The notes under the pieces: model-generated
The model's input: only the letters and a program-made list of their open reading frames with translations
Told to the model about the DNA's origin: nothing
The model's database searches: none
Part shown: positions 7,369-15,825 of the stretch, piece after piece
Numbering within the stretch: the stretch's first letter is position 1
How the letters are laid out: every line of letters begins with the position of its first letter
Made by a program: the position numbers and the translations under genes
Source of the DNA: Solibacillus merdavium
Lineage (GTDB): Bacteria > Bacillota > Bacilli > Bacillales_A > Planococcaceae
Length of the DNA: 64,000 bases
Assembly (NCBI RefSeq): GCF_014836935.1
Contig: NZ_JACSPW010000002.1
Span: 1 to 64,000, forward strand
Reading direction: 5' to 3'

Positions 7369-8650
7369 ACATATCAAACTCAATTTCTTTTGCTTCTTTA
7401 AAGTTTGCATAAATGTGGTTGCCTAATGCTTTTTGCACAACCTCGTCTTTTGCAAGTAATGTTAACGCGTCGTCTAAAGCTGCTGGTAAATTATCGATGC
7501 CGTTTGCTTTACGCTCTTCTTCGTTCATTACATAAATGTTACGGTTAATTGCTGGTGGTGGAGTTAACTTTCTACGAATACCTTCTAAACCAGCCTCTAA
7601 AATAACTGCCATCGCTAAATATGGGTTTGCAGATGGATCAACTGAACGAACTTCTATACGTGTTGAAACTCCACGAGAAGAAGGAATACGGATAAGCGGT
7701 GAACGGTTTTGCGCTGACCATGCTACATAACATGGCGCTTCATAACCTGGTACTAAACGTTTATATGAGTTAACTGTTGGGTTTGTAATTGCTGTAAAGC
7801 CTTGTACGTGCTCCAGAATCCCCGCCATAAATTGCATCGCCGATTCAGATAGGCCTAATTCAGTAGACTCATCATAAAAGGCATTTTCTTTTCCTTTAAA
7901 TAAAGAAACGTTAAAGTGCATTCCTGATCCGGCTTCACCGAATAAAGGTTTTGGCATGAATGTAGCATGTAAGCCATGCTTACGGGCAATTGTTTTAACA
8001 ACTAACTTGAATGTTTGAATATTGTCACAAGCCGTAATTGCATCTGCATATTTAAAGTCGATTTCATGTTGGCCAGGTGCAACTTCATGATGTGAAGCTT
8101 CAATTTCAAAGCCCATTTCTTCTAACTCTAAAACGATGTCACGACGGCAATTTTCGCCAAGATCTGTAGGTGCTAAATCGAAGTAGCCACCATGGTCATT
8201 TACTTCTAAACTTGGTTCACCTTTTGAATCTAATTTAAATAAGAAAAATTCTGGTTCAGGACCTAAGTTGAAGTTTGTAAATCCTAACTCTTCCATTTCT
8301 TTTAATACACGCTTTAAGTTGTTGCGTGGATCACCAGCAAATGGCGTACCGTTTGGATTATAAATATCACAGATGAATCGCGCTACTTTCCCTTTTTCGG
8401 CAGTCCATGGGAAGATCATAAATGAATCGTAATCTGGGTATAAGTACATATCCGATTCTTCAATACGTACGAAACCTTCGATTGAAGAGCCATCAAACAT
8501 CATTTTGTTATCCAATGCTTTATCTAGTTGGCTTACTGGAATTTCTACGTTTTTGATTGTGCCTAAAATGTCTGTAAATTGTAAACGAATGAATTTTACT
8601 TGTTCTTCTTGTACGAGTTTCTTAATGTCTTCTTTTGTGTATTTACCCAC
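7316..8650 (-). CDS. glnA: Glutamine synthetase type I
   Basis: 444 aa from the GTG at 8650, matching the length of B. subtilis GlnA; a GTG at 8662 overlaps the AGGAG site and is unlikely. It condenses glutamate, ammonia and ATP to glutamine. Class I motifs are clear: FDGSSIEGF near residue 53, [11 protein letters not shown] (metal ligands), the [13 protein letters not shown] region, [12 protein letters not shown] (ATP loop) and NRSPLIRIP. It lacks the adenylylation tyrosine region of E. coli, as expected for feedback-inhibited Bacillus enzymes. It lies downstream of glnR in a glnRA operon, with its 3' end occupied by an integrated element. Confidence 0.97.
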   Translation of the reverse strand: MGKYTKEDIKKLVQEEQVKFIRLQFTDILGTIKNVEIPVSQLDKALDNKMMFDGSSIEGFVRIEESDMYLYPDYDSFMIFPWTAEKGKVARFICDIYNPNGTPFAGDPRNNLKRVLKEMEELGFTNFNLGPEPEFFLFKLDSKGEPSLEVNDHGGYFDLAPTDLGENCRRDIVLELEEMGFEIEASHHEVAPGQHEIDFKYADAITACDNIQTFKLVVKTIARKHGLHATFMPKPLFGEAGSGMHFNVSLFKGKENAFYDESTELGLSESAMQFMAGILEHVQGFTAITNPTVNSYKRLVPGYEAPCYVAWSAQNRSPLIRIPSSRGVSTRIEVRSVDPSANPYLAMAVILEAGLEGIRRKLTPPPAINRNIYVMNEEERKANGIDNLPAALDDALTLLAKDEVVQKALGNHIYANFKEAKEIEFDMYRSTVHQWERDQYMKMY

Positions 8651-8713
8651 TAAATTCCACACTCCTAAAATTGTTCAGTAAACGATTCTTACCAAAGTTA
8701 TATAATTTACACG

Positions 8714-9097
8714 CTATTGATAAAAGCGTGATAAATCCCCTTGTCGAAGAGATGTTTTTTGCATGCGTTGTGCTTGACGCATTTCTTCACGCAAAATTTT
8801 ACGTAAATCTGAATCTGAAATAACCTCTTTACTCGCCTGCTGGATCGCTGGATCATTTTTCATGTCAAATACTTTTTTTATACCTGCCATGTTAATACCC
8901 TGTTCAAGCATATCCTTAATTTCCAATAAGATATCGACATCATTTAATGAAAACATCCGACGATTACCTTCTGTACGGTGTGGCTGAATTAAATCATGCT
9001 CTTCGTAATAACGAATTTGTCTGGCTGTTAGATCCGTTAATTGCATGACGATACTTATCGATAATAGTGGCATTGAACGTCGAATTTCACTACTCAT
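8714..9097 (-). CDS. glnR: GlnR, MerR-family nitrogen repressor
   Basis: 127 aa, RBS GGGAGGTG. The N-terminal MerR-type winged helix (about residues 10-75; LTARQIRYYEEHDLIQP) is followed by a helical dimerisation segment and a C-terminal tail that in B. subtilis senses feedback-inhibited GlnA. It represses glnRA in nitrogen-rich conditions. Two operator-like sites overlap or flank its promoter, so autoregulation is supported. The gap to glnA is 63 nt with no terminator. Confidence 0.95.
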   Translation of the reverse strand: MSSEIRRSMPLLSISIVMQLTDLTARQIRYYEEHDLIQPHRTEGNRRMFSLNDVDILLEIKDMLEQGINMAGIKKVFDMKNDPAIQQASKEVISDSDLRKILREEMRQAQRMQKTSLRQGDLSRFYQ

Positions 9098-9119
9098 TTA
9101 ATTCACCTCCCTTACCGCT

Positions 9120-9148
9120 ATATTACGACTTGTTACGTTCATTGTCAA
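9120..9148 (-). promoter_or_regulatory. SigA promoter of glnRA
   Basis: Minus strand TTGACA (complement of 9143-9148), 17-nt spacer, TAATAT (complement of 9120-9125), about 22 nt before the glnR ATG. Confidence 0.8.
9131..9147. promoter_or_regulatory. GlnR operator 1 (one mismatch)
   Basis: TGTTA-N7-TGTCA against the GlnR/TnrA consensus TGTNAN7TNACA: one mismatch. It covers the spacer and -35 of the glnRA promoter. Confidence 0.6.
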
Positions 9149-9153
9149 TTATA

Positions 9154-9170
9154 TGTTAGAAAAACTGACA
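9154..9170. promoter_or_regulatory. GlnR operator 2 (full consensus)
   Basis: TGTTAGAAAAACTGACA fits TGTNAN7TNACA at every fixed position. It lies just upstream of the -35, the two-site layout known for B. subtilis glnRA. Confidence 0.75.
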
Positions 9171-9274
9171 TACAGTGTTTAAGTTAGCATTTTATATACT
9201 GTTTCTAGAGAGGTGATGAGCAAATAATGAACTGACAATATACTATTACCCTTTTTTGTCAACTTTATAACAAA

Positions 9275-9305
9275 CAAAAAAATCGCCCGTTAAATTGGAC
9301 GATTT
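9275..9305 (-). terminator. Terminator of ynbB
   Basis: AATCGYCC/GGGCGATT-type hairpin at 9281-9304 with the T run on the minus strand. Confidence 0.65.
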
Positions 9306-9313
9306 TTTACAAA

Positions 9314-10561
9314 TTAAGTTAGTCTTTGTACAGCAGCACAAATCGCATATTTAACATGTTCATAAGTTAAGCCACCTTGTACAAAAGCTGTATATGGAGG
9401 ACGAATCGGACCATCCGCTGTCAATTCAATGCTTGACCCTTGAACGAAAGTTCCTGCTGCCATAATTACGTCATCTTCATATCCAGGCATATACGCAGGT
9501 TCTGGTGCGAAATGAGCATTGATTGGCGATGCTGCCTGAATTTCACGACAAAACGCTACCATTTGTTCAGGAGTACGGAATGCTACTGACTGAATTAAAT
9601 CTGTACGTACATCCGTGTAATGAGGGGAGGTCGTCATACCGATTTCTTCAAGCATTGCCGATGTAAAAATCGCGCCTTTTAAACTTTGCGCGACTATATG
9701 AGGTGCCATGAAAAAACCTTGATAAAAATCTGCTAACGTATTCAACGATGCACCAGCTTCTGCACCAATCCCTGGGGATGTCATACGGTATGCGCATTTT
9801 TCCACTAAATCTGTACGCCCTGCAATATAACCTCCTATTTTCGCAAAGCCACCGCCAGGATTTTTAATTAAAGAACCCGCCATTAAATCGACGCCTACTT
9901 CCGTTGGTTCGAGCAATTCAACAAATTCACCATAGCAATTATCAACAAATATAACTGCATTTGGTGCAATTTCACGAATTTTTAATACCATCTGGGAAAT
10001 TTGTTCAATTGTAAAGGATGGTCGTGTGGCATAACCTTTTGAGCGTTGAATTGCAATCATCTTTGTATTTTCATTAACTGCATTTTTCACACCTTCCCAA
10101 TCGATTTCCTTATTTCCGATTAAATCAACATGAGAATAGCCAATCTTAAAATCCTTTAATGATCCTGTATCCTTTTCACCACCGTCGACGATTGATTGAA
10201 GTGTATCGTAAGGCTTCCCTGTAATATAAAGAAGTTCATCACCCGGACGCAGAATGCCAAATAGACTTAATGTAATTGCATGTGTACCGGATATAATTTG
10301 AGGACGCACAATCGCCGCTTCCGCTCCAAAAGTTTCCGCATATACACGCTCTAAATTGTCGCGACCTTCATCATCATAGCCATATCCGGTAGAAGGATGC
10401 AGATGAAAATCACTTACTTGATTATTTCGGAAAGCAGCGAGCACCTTTTGTTGGTTATAAAATGCACGATCATCTACCTGCTGATGATAAGTACGTACTT
10501 TTTCTTCCACTTTCGTCGCTAGCTTTATAGTTTCAGGTGTTAATAATGATTGAAATGCCAT
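9314..10561 (-). CDS. ynbB: YnbB, PLP-dependent methionine gamma-lyase/aluminium-resistance family protein
   Basis: 415 aa from the ATG at 10561, with GGAG about 10 nt upstream. Fold-type I PLP enzyme: DEGRDNLERVYAETFG near the N-terminus, an ISGTHAI phosphate-binding segment, IFVDNCYGEFVE (cofactor-ring Asp) and the Schiff-base Lys in SLIKNPGGG. The family is annotated both as methionine gamma-lyase-like and as aluminium resistance protein, and its real reaction is unsettled. In B. subtilis ynbB also lies next to glnR-glnA; hflX, its usual neighbour, is not seen here. Confidence 0.85.
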   Translation of the reverse strand: MAFQSLLTPETIKLATKVEEKVRTYHQQVDDRAFYNQQKVLAAFRNNQVSDFHLHPSTGYGYDDEGRDNLERVYAETFGAEAAIVRPQIISGTHAITLSLFGILRPGDELLYITGKPYDTLQSIVDGGEKDTGSLKDFKIGYSHVDLIGNKEIDWEGVKNAVNENTKMIAIQRSKGYATRPSFTIEQISQMVLKIREIAPNAVIFVDNCYGEFVELLEPTEVGVDLMAGSLIKNPGGGFAKIGGYIAGRTDLVEKCAYRMTSPGIGAEAGASLNTLADFYQGFFMAPHIVAQSLKGAIFTSAMLEEIGMTTSPHYTDVRTDLIQSVAFRTPEQMVAFCREIQAASPINAHFAPEPAYMPGYEDDVIMAAGTFVQGSSIELTADGPIRPPYTAFVQGGLTYEHVKYAICAAVQRLT

Positions 10562-10680
10562 AATATTACTACTCCATTCTGTACAAACTGTAACCATTAT
10601 ACCTTAAAAAAATTAATTTTGACGAATGTTTGAAAAACTGCTATCCTTCATGGCGATAGTATTATTTGGGAGAGATGTTT

Positions 10681-11289
10681 ATGGCTTGGGAGGTATTCAG
10701 TGTTATTGGAACAATTGCATTTGCAATATCAGGTGCAATTGTGGCTATGGAGGAAGAATATGATTTATTTGGTGTATATATATTAGGAATTGTTACCGCT
10801 TTTGGTGGGGGTGCAATCCGTAATATATTAATTGGTTTACCCGTCTCAACACTATGGAATCAGGAAATGATGTTTCAAATTGCACTGTTTGCAATTACCG
10901 TTTTCTTTTTAATACCTCATCACCTCATAAAGCATTGGAATCGTTGGGGAAATGTTACTGATGCGATTGGATTGTCCGCCTTTGCGATTCAGGGTGGGAT
11001 GTATGCTGTACATTTAGATTTGCCACTTGCCGCTGTTATAGTAGCAGCTTTATTGACTGGAGCTGGCGGTGGTGTTGTACGTGACCTTCTTGCGGGAAGA
11101 AAACCTATTGTATTGCGCCATGAAATATATGGGGTTTGGGCTGCTAGTGCCGGCTTCTTGTTGGGTCTTGAAATCTTTCAGGGAGATTTATTTTTATATA
11201 TATTATTTGTCCTAATTACCGCTTTGCGTATTTTATCGTATACAAAGGGCTGGGGATTACCATCAAAAAAAATTAACATAGCAAAATAA
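10681..11289 (+). CDS. TRIC-type (UPF0126) cation channel family membrane protein
   Basis: 202 aa from the ATG at 10681, with GGGAGA 7 nt upstream; earlier starts in frame (TTG 10666, ATG 10675) sit on the ribosome site. Seven hydrophobic segments form two similar halves, each with a glycine-rich turn: TAFGGGAIRNILIG near residue 40 and TGAGGGVVRDLLAG near residue 127. This duplicated motif is the mark of the YadS/UPF0126 family, related to trimeric intracellular cation channels. The ion is not deducible. It is monocistronic with a strong terminator. Confidence 0.82.
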   Translation: MAWEVFSVIGTIAFAISGAIVAMEEEYDLFGVYILGIVTAFGGGAIRNILIGLPVSTLWNQEMMFQIALFAITVFFLIPHHLIKHWNRWGNVTDAIGLSAFAIQGGMYAVHLDLPLAAVIVAALLTGAGGGVVRDLLAGRKPIVLRHEIYGVWAASAGFLLGLEIFQGDLFLYILFVLITALRILSYTKGWGLPSKKINIAK

Positions 11290-11296
11290 CAGAAAA

Positions 11297-11340
11297 AAAA
11301 GCTGTATCAAAAGTTAATGCGACTTTTGATACAGCTTTTT
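11297..11340 (+). terminator. Strong terminator of the TRIC-family gene
   Basis: AGCTGTATCAAAAGT pairs with ACTTTTGATACAGCT, followed by TTTT. The stem is perfect over 15 bp. Confidence 0.88.
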
Positions 11341-11416
11341 AAGTAATAAAGTAAACGAGCTGGCTACTATCGTAAAGGTATGTCCAAAATAACACTGCAC
11401 ATTCACCTATCAATAA

Positions 11417-11719
11417 TTACTTGAATTCCAACTCTCCATCATAGGCCATCATGCCGCCTTCTAGATTCGTTACATCAAAGCCTTTTTCTATTAAATATTC
11501 ACAAGCATTCGCACTACGAACGCCACCTTTACATACAACAATATAAGACTTTGAACTATCTAGTTCATCTGCACGTTCCGGAACTGAGCCAAGTGGAATA
11601 TGTACTGCACCTGGGATCATTCCGTGCTCCACTTCAAAATCTTCACGTACATCGATTACATGCAAATCTTCATTTGCATCCAATAAATTGATCAGTTCAT
11701 CTGTTGTCATTGTTTTCAT
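11417..11719 (-). CDS. Single-domain rhodanese-like protein
   Basis: 100 aa, one rhodanese domain. It has HVIDVREDFEVEHGMIPGAVHIP at the front and the active-site loop VVCKGGVRS with the sulfur-carrying Cys near residue 63. Such small proteins pass sulfane sulfur in thiolation or detoxification pathways; the partner is not evident here. An AGGAGG-like site precedes the ATG. The neighbours hfq and the TRIC gene give no functional hint. Confidence 0.85.
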   Translation of the reverse strand: MKTMTTDELINLLDANEDLHVIDVREDFEVEHGMIPGAVHIPLGSVPERADELDSSKSYIVVCKGGVRSANACEYLIEKGFDVTNLEGGMMAYDGELEFK

Positions 11720-11794
11720 TATAATTCCTCCAATACTTGTACCATCTTAGTCATTATAATCAAACAATTAATATTGCGCTACCGTTTAGCCGGA

Positions 11795-12025
11795 TTACTC
11801 TTCTTCATCAAGTAATGTAACGTTTTTGGAAGGAACAAAGGTAGAAATGGCATGCTTGTAAATTAATTGCTGTTTCCCTTCCGACTCCAGTAAAACAGTA
11901 AAATTATCATAAGATTTAATTAAGCCTTTTAATTGGAAACCATTCAATAAAAATACCGTTACAAAAACATTATTTTTACGTAAATTATTTAAAAACGTAT
12001 CCTGCAAATTCAGTGATTTCATCAT
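11795..12025 (-). CDS. hfq: Hfq, RNA-binding Sm-like protein
   Basis: 76 aa from the ATG at 12025 (the next codon is also ATG); GGGAGA lies 7 nt upstream. The Sm1 segment with [13 protein letters not shown] and the Sm2 motif YKHAIS are both present, followed by a short acidic tail (LDEEE), as in Bacillus Hfq. The protein forms a hexameric ring that binds A- and U-rich RNA. It lies 78 nt downstream of miaA, the classical miaA-hfq order. Confidence 0.94.
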   Translation of the reverse strand: MMKSLNLQDTFLNNLRKNNVFVTVFLLNGFQLKGLIKSYDNFTVLLESEGKQQLIYKHAISTFVPSKNVTLLDEEE

Positions 12026-12102
12026 CGTCCAATCTCCCTTACCATAAAATACATGCAATAGTTAACTATTCGTTATCCATATATGATATACCTTTTAAAA
12101 TT

Positions 12103-13002
12103 TTAAATTAAACTAATTATCTTGTTCCAGTCATTCCCGATCCATGAGATATCCATTTTATTGCGGAAGTAGGTCAATTGGCGTTTAGCGTACCTGCGGG
12201 AGTTTTGCTTAATTTGTTCGATTGCTTCTTCAATCGTTACTAAACCATCAAAATATGCATATAATTCTTTGTAGCCAATAGCCTTAATCGACTGTACATC
12301 CCGGATGCCTGCATCATATAATGCACGTACTTCTTCAAGCAATCCTGCTTTCATCATTAAATCTACACGTAAATTTATACGTTCATATAATTTCTCGCGA
12401 TCCATGTCTAAGCCAATTATTAAATGATTGTATAAAGGAATATTTCCACGGTTGAATTGCTCTTCCGCTCGTGACACACCGGCAAGCTCTGCCATTTCCA
12501 ATGCACGTATGACGCGTCTCGTATTATTCGGGTGAATTTCTGCCGCAGAAACCGGATCAATCTTTGCCAACTTAGTATGCATCGCCTCTGGTCCTAATTT
12601 CACAAGTTCTTCATAATATTGAAGACGTGCTTTTTCATCGACTTCTTGCTTTGTAAATTGAAAATCATAGAGAACGGATTGCACATAAAGTCCTGTTCCT
12701 CCTACGATAATTGGCATTTTACCGCGGGCTTGAATTTCTTCAATTTTCCCTCGGACTAGTCGTTGATATTCCGCTACGGAAAATGCTTCTGTAGGTTCTT
12801 TAATACTCAGCAGATGATGTGGAATCCCTTCCATTTCATCATCAGTGATTTTTGCTGTACCGATATCCATATTGCGGTATACTTGCATTGAATCCCCATT
12901 AATAATTTCCCCATCTATTTCTTTTGCTAAACGTATGCTCAGCGCTGTTTTACCAGATGCTGTAGGGCCAATAATGGCCACTACATCAATTTTATTATTC
13001 AT
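12103..13002 (-). CDS. miaA: MiaA, tRNA dimethylallyltransferase
   Basis: 299 aa. The P-loop GPTASGKT (residues 12-19), [15 protein letters not shown] and GGTGLY motifs identify the enzyme that adds a dimethylallyl group to A37 of tRNAs reading UNN codons (i6A). MiaB at 20.0 kb then adds the methylthio group. The start overlaps the end of the upstream alpha/beta hydrolase gene by 8 nt, so the two are translationally coupled. Confidence 0.96.
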   Translation of the reverse strand: MNNKIDVVAIIGPTASGKTALSIRLAKEIDGEIINGDSMQVYRNMDIGTAKITDDEMEGIPHHLLSIKEPTEAFSVAEYQRLVRGKIEEIQARGKMPIIVGGTGLYVQSVLYDFQFTKQEVDEKARLQYYEELVKLGPEAMHTKLAKIDPVSAAEIHPNNTRRVIRALEMAELAGVSRAEEQFNRGNIPLYNHLIIGLDMDREKLYERINLRVDLMMKAGLLEEVRALYDAGIRDVQSIKAIGYKELYAYFDGLVTIEEAIEQIKQNSRRYAKRQLTYFRNKMDISWIGNDWNKIISLI

Positions 13003-13921
13003 CTTTTAACCACCGTACTATTATTTCCATTACTTGATCCTTCTTTTTTTCATTTAATATTTCATGTCGCATTCCTTCAAGCAAATGTACCTTCACATGT
13101 TCCAGCCCAGCATCCACAAGCTGTTTACCTGTGCGAAGAACACTTTTTCCATTTTCATCTGCAATCGGGTCAAGTGTACCGCTTATAAGCAATATTTTTA
13201 AATCAGGGCGAATTCGTTCATTTTGACTTTTATTTTTTAACGTGAGAATCCCACCGGTTAAATCCGAAAAAAACTGGTGCGTCGCGATAAAACCGCATAA
13301 AGGATCCTCAATATATTTTTTCACTTCGTCGTCATCAGTAGTGAGCCAGTCAAAGTTCGTTTTTGGATTTTCTATGTGCCGGTTAAAACCTGCAAAACTA
13401 AGCTTATGCATTAGGAGGCTTTGCTCTTTTGCGCCTTGCAGCTTCACTAATTGACCTGCAATGGCATGACCGGCTTCATGTAGTAATTTCGAAGAACCTG
13501 TACCACTTAATACTAAGCGTTCAATCATTCCGCTATGTTGCTGTATGAAGCGTCGAGCGATAAATGAGCCCATACTATGACCAAATAATATAGGACGACT
13601 TACACTATCTTCTTTAAAATATGCGAGTATTTCATATACATCCTCCACTACACGGTCAAAACCATTCTGATCTCCATAATAACCGAGCATACCATTTTTT
13701 TGTGCTGTATATCCGTGACCTCGATGATCATGGGCCGTTACGAAATAGCCTTCTTCACAGAGTTTTTCGGCAAAAGCTTCATAGCGTTGACTATGCTCTG
13801 CCATTCCATGCAAAATATGAACATGTCCCATCGTTACTTGATTTGGTTTAAAAGTGCGCACAAATATATCGTGTCCATCTGACATTGTTACAAAGAAAGA
13901 TTGCTGTTCCAAAAACTCCAC
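12995..13921 (-). CDS. Alpha/beta hydrolase, monoacylglycerol lipase/lysophospholipase-like
   Basis: 308 aa, serine hydrolase fold. [10 protein letters not shown] forms the oxyanion region, the nucleophile elbow is GHSMGS (near residue 115), the acid Asp lies in SGTLDPIAD and the His in GMRHE. This Hydrolase_4 pattern is shared with YtpA-type lysophospholipases and monoacylglycerol lipases. There is no signal peptide. It sits between mutL and miaA, overlapping miaA by 8 nt and 13 nt downstream of mutL, so it is part of a mutSL-hydrolase-miaA transcript. The substrate is inferred from family only. Confidence 0.82.
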   Translation of the reverse strand: MEFLEQQSFFVTMSDGHDIFVRTFKPNQVTMGHVHILHGMAEHSQRYEAFAEKLCEEGYFVTAHDHRGHGYTAQKNGMLGYYGDQNGFDRVVEDVYEILAYFKEDSVSRPILFGHSMGSFIARRFIQQHSGMIERLVLSGTGSSKLLHEAGHAIAGQLVKLQGAKEQSLLMHKLSFAGFNRHIENPKTNFDWLTTDDDEVKKYIEDPLCGFIATHQFFSDLTGGILTLKNKSQNERIRPDLKILLISGTLDPIADENGKSVLRTGKQLVDAGLEHVKVHLLEGMRHEILNEKKKDQVMEIIVRWLKDE

Positions 13922-13934
13922 CCCTTTTAGGAAT

Positions 13935-15812
13935 TTACATTACTCGTTTGAACATTTTCTCGACTTCATATGATGTAAAATGAATTAAAACAGGGCGTCC
14001 GTGGGGACATGTAAATGGATTATCTGCTTTTCGCAAATCATTGATCAGTCTGTCCATTTGCTCTTTATTTAAATAATGATTTGCTTTAATCGACTTTTTG
14101 CAGCTCATCATAATAGCTGCATCTTCACGCAATTTTTTAATATCTGTTTTCCGTACTTTTAAAACTTGCTCGATCAATTCTTCAATAACTTCCTGCTCTT
14201 CCCCTTTTGGAAACCAAGTCGGATATTCCCGTACAACAAATGACGATAGTCCAAATTCCTCCAAATAAACACCTACTTCTTCAAGTGCTTCTTTGGATTC
14301 TTTTAAACGCAAAGCCTCATCTGCAGCATAATGAAATGTTAAGGGCATTAGTAATGTTTGACGTTCATTTGCATTTACTTCTCCCACTTTATCACGGTAA
14401 TATTCATATTTAATTCTTTCTTGGGCAGCATGTTGGTCGATTAAATAAAAGCCGTCTTCCATTTGAGCCACTATATAAGTTCCATGAATTTGGCCGACAA
14501 CTTCAACGTCTGGAAAATGACGTTTCACCTCAGGCTGAACAAATGGCTGTTCATCTTGTATAGGCTTTGATTCAATTGGCACTGCAGGTAATTCCGTCTC
14601 GGGCACTTCATTATGGACGTCCGCGTATTGTACAGAATGCTGATTTCCAATTGAAATTGGTGTATGCGGTTCTTTTACAACTGAAGAATCACCCGATAAT
14701 CTTTCCACAATAGTCGTTAGCTTATTCTCATCAAATACCGGTGCCGATGCTTTACTTGGATTCCAAATATTCATTTGCTCTTGCTGCGGACGAATTGGCT
14801 TTTCCTTTTTTTCGGCAAGCGGAATCCGAATTTCTTCACGAATAGCCAAGCGGATTGTATCTTCAATTAACTTTAATAGCTCTGGCTCTTTACTTAATCG
14901 AACTTGATGTTTTGCAGGATGTACATTGACATCCGTTAATTGTGGATCCCCTTCTACATAGAGGAGCACGATTGGAAACCGCTCAATTGGTAAATACGTA
15001 TGGTAGGCATTAATAATTGCCTTTTGAATGACGAAATGCTTGACCCACCGCCCATTGACGAATAATGACATATAATTTTTCGACGCACGGGTTACTTCTG
15101 GTAGGCTGGCAAAGCCATGGATCTTATAGTCATTATTACTAGCTTCAAATGGTAGCATTTTTTTTGCATGATGTGCTCCATATATTGCTGATAGTACTTG
15201 CTGTACTTGGCCGCGTCCATTTGTTTGAAGCAATGTTTGATCATTATGCACTAATTTTATCGCGATCGTTGGGTAGCCAAGCGCAATCCGATTAATAAAA
15301 TCAATTGTATGCCCTAGCTCCGTTTGAATCGTCTTTAAATATTTTAATCGTGCCGGTGTATTGAAAAAGAGCTGGGCTACTGTAATATCTGTCCCACGGC
15401 GAAGCGCAGTAGGCTGATGCTCTTTTAAATGGCCGCCTTCTAAATATAAATGCACACCCCCATCTCCATCCGATGTGCGCAGAGTTAATTTAGAGACAGA
15501 GGCAATAGATGCCAATGCCTCACCGCGAAAGCCAAGTGTGCGGATTCTGAATAAATCCTGCTCTTTTTCTATTTTTGATGTGGCATGTCGTGAAAAAGAT
15601 TTAAGTGCATCTTCTTCATCCATTCCACTGCCGTTGTCTATTACTTGAATAGAGCTAAGACCAGCTTCTTCAAGAAAAACTTCAATCGATGTACTGCCCG
15701 CATCAATTGCATTTTCAACTAATTCTTTGACGACGGATGATGGACGTTCCACTACTTCACCGGCTGCAATTTTATTGGATAGCCACTCATCCATTATTTG
15801 AATTTTCCCCAA
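13935..15812 (-). CDS. mutL: MutL, DNA mismatch repair endonuclease
   Basis: 625 aa. The N-terminal GHKL ATPase has NAIDAGS, DNGSGMD and GFRGEALAS motifs; a proline- and glutamine-rich linker runs from about 335 to 430. The C-terminal domain carries the metal-dependent nicking site DQHAAQERIKYE near residue 450 and the CPHGRP motif close to the end, both typical of MutL proteins in bacteria without MutH. The ATG lies 13 nt after the mutS stop, so mutS and mutL are co-transcribed. Confidence 0.97.
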   Translation of the reverse strand: MGKIQIMDEWLSNKIAAGEVVERPSSVVKELVENAIDAGSTSIEVFLEEAGLSSIQVIDNGSGMDEEDALKSFSRHATSKIEKEQDLFRIRTLGFRGEALASIASVSKLTLRTSDGDGGVHLYLEGGHLKEHQPTALRRGTDITVAQLFFNTPARLKYLKTIQTELGHTIDFINRIALGYPTIAIKLVHNDQTLLQTNGRGQVQQVLSAIYGAHHAKKMLPFEASNNDYKIHGFASLPEVTRASKNYMSLFVNGRWVKHFVIQKAIINAYHTYLPIERFPIVLLYVEGDPQLTDVNVHPAKHQVRLSKEPELLKLIEDTIRLAIREEIRIPLAEKKEKPIRPQQEQMNIWNPSKASAPVFDENKLTTIVERLSGDSSVVKEPHTPISIGNQHSVQYADVHNEVPETELPAVPIESKPIQDEQPFVQPEVKRHFPDVEVVGQIHGTYIVAQMEDGFYLIDQHAAQERIKYEYYRDKVGEVNANERQTLLMPLTFHYAADEALRLKESKEALEEVGVYLEEFGLSSFVVREYPTWFPKGEEQEVIEELIEQVLKVRKTDIKKLREDAAIMMSCKKSIKANHYLNKEQMDRLINDLRKADNPFTCPHGRPVLIHFTSYEVEKMFKRVM

Positions 15813-15825
15813 AGCTGTTCCCTCC

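Noticed and set aside
9213-9275. Possible further GlnR operator (TGTCAACTTTATAACA)
   Set aside because: The half-sites are 6 nt apart rather than 7 and lie on the far side toward the ynbB terminator.
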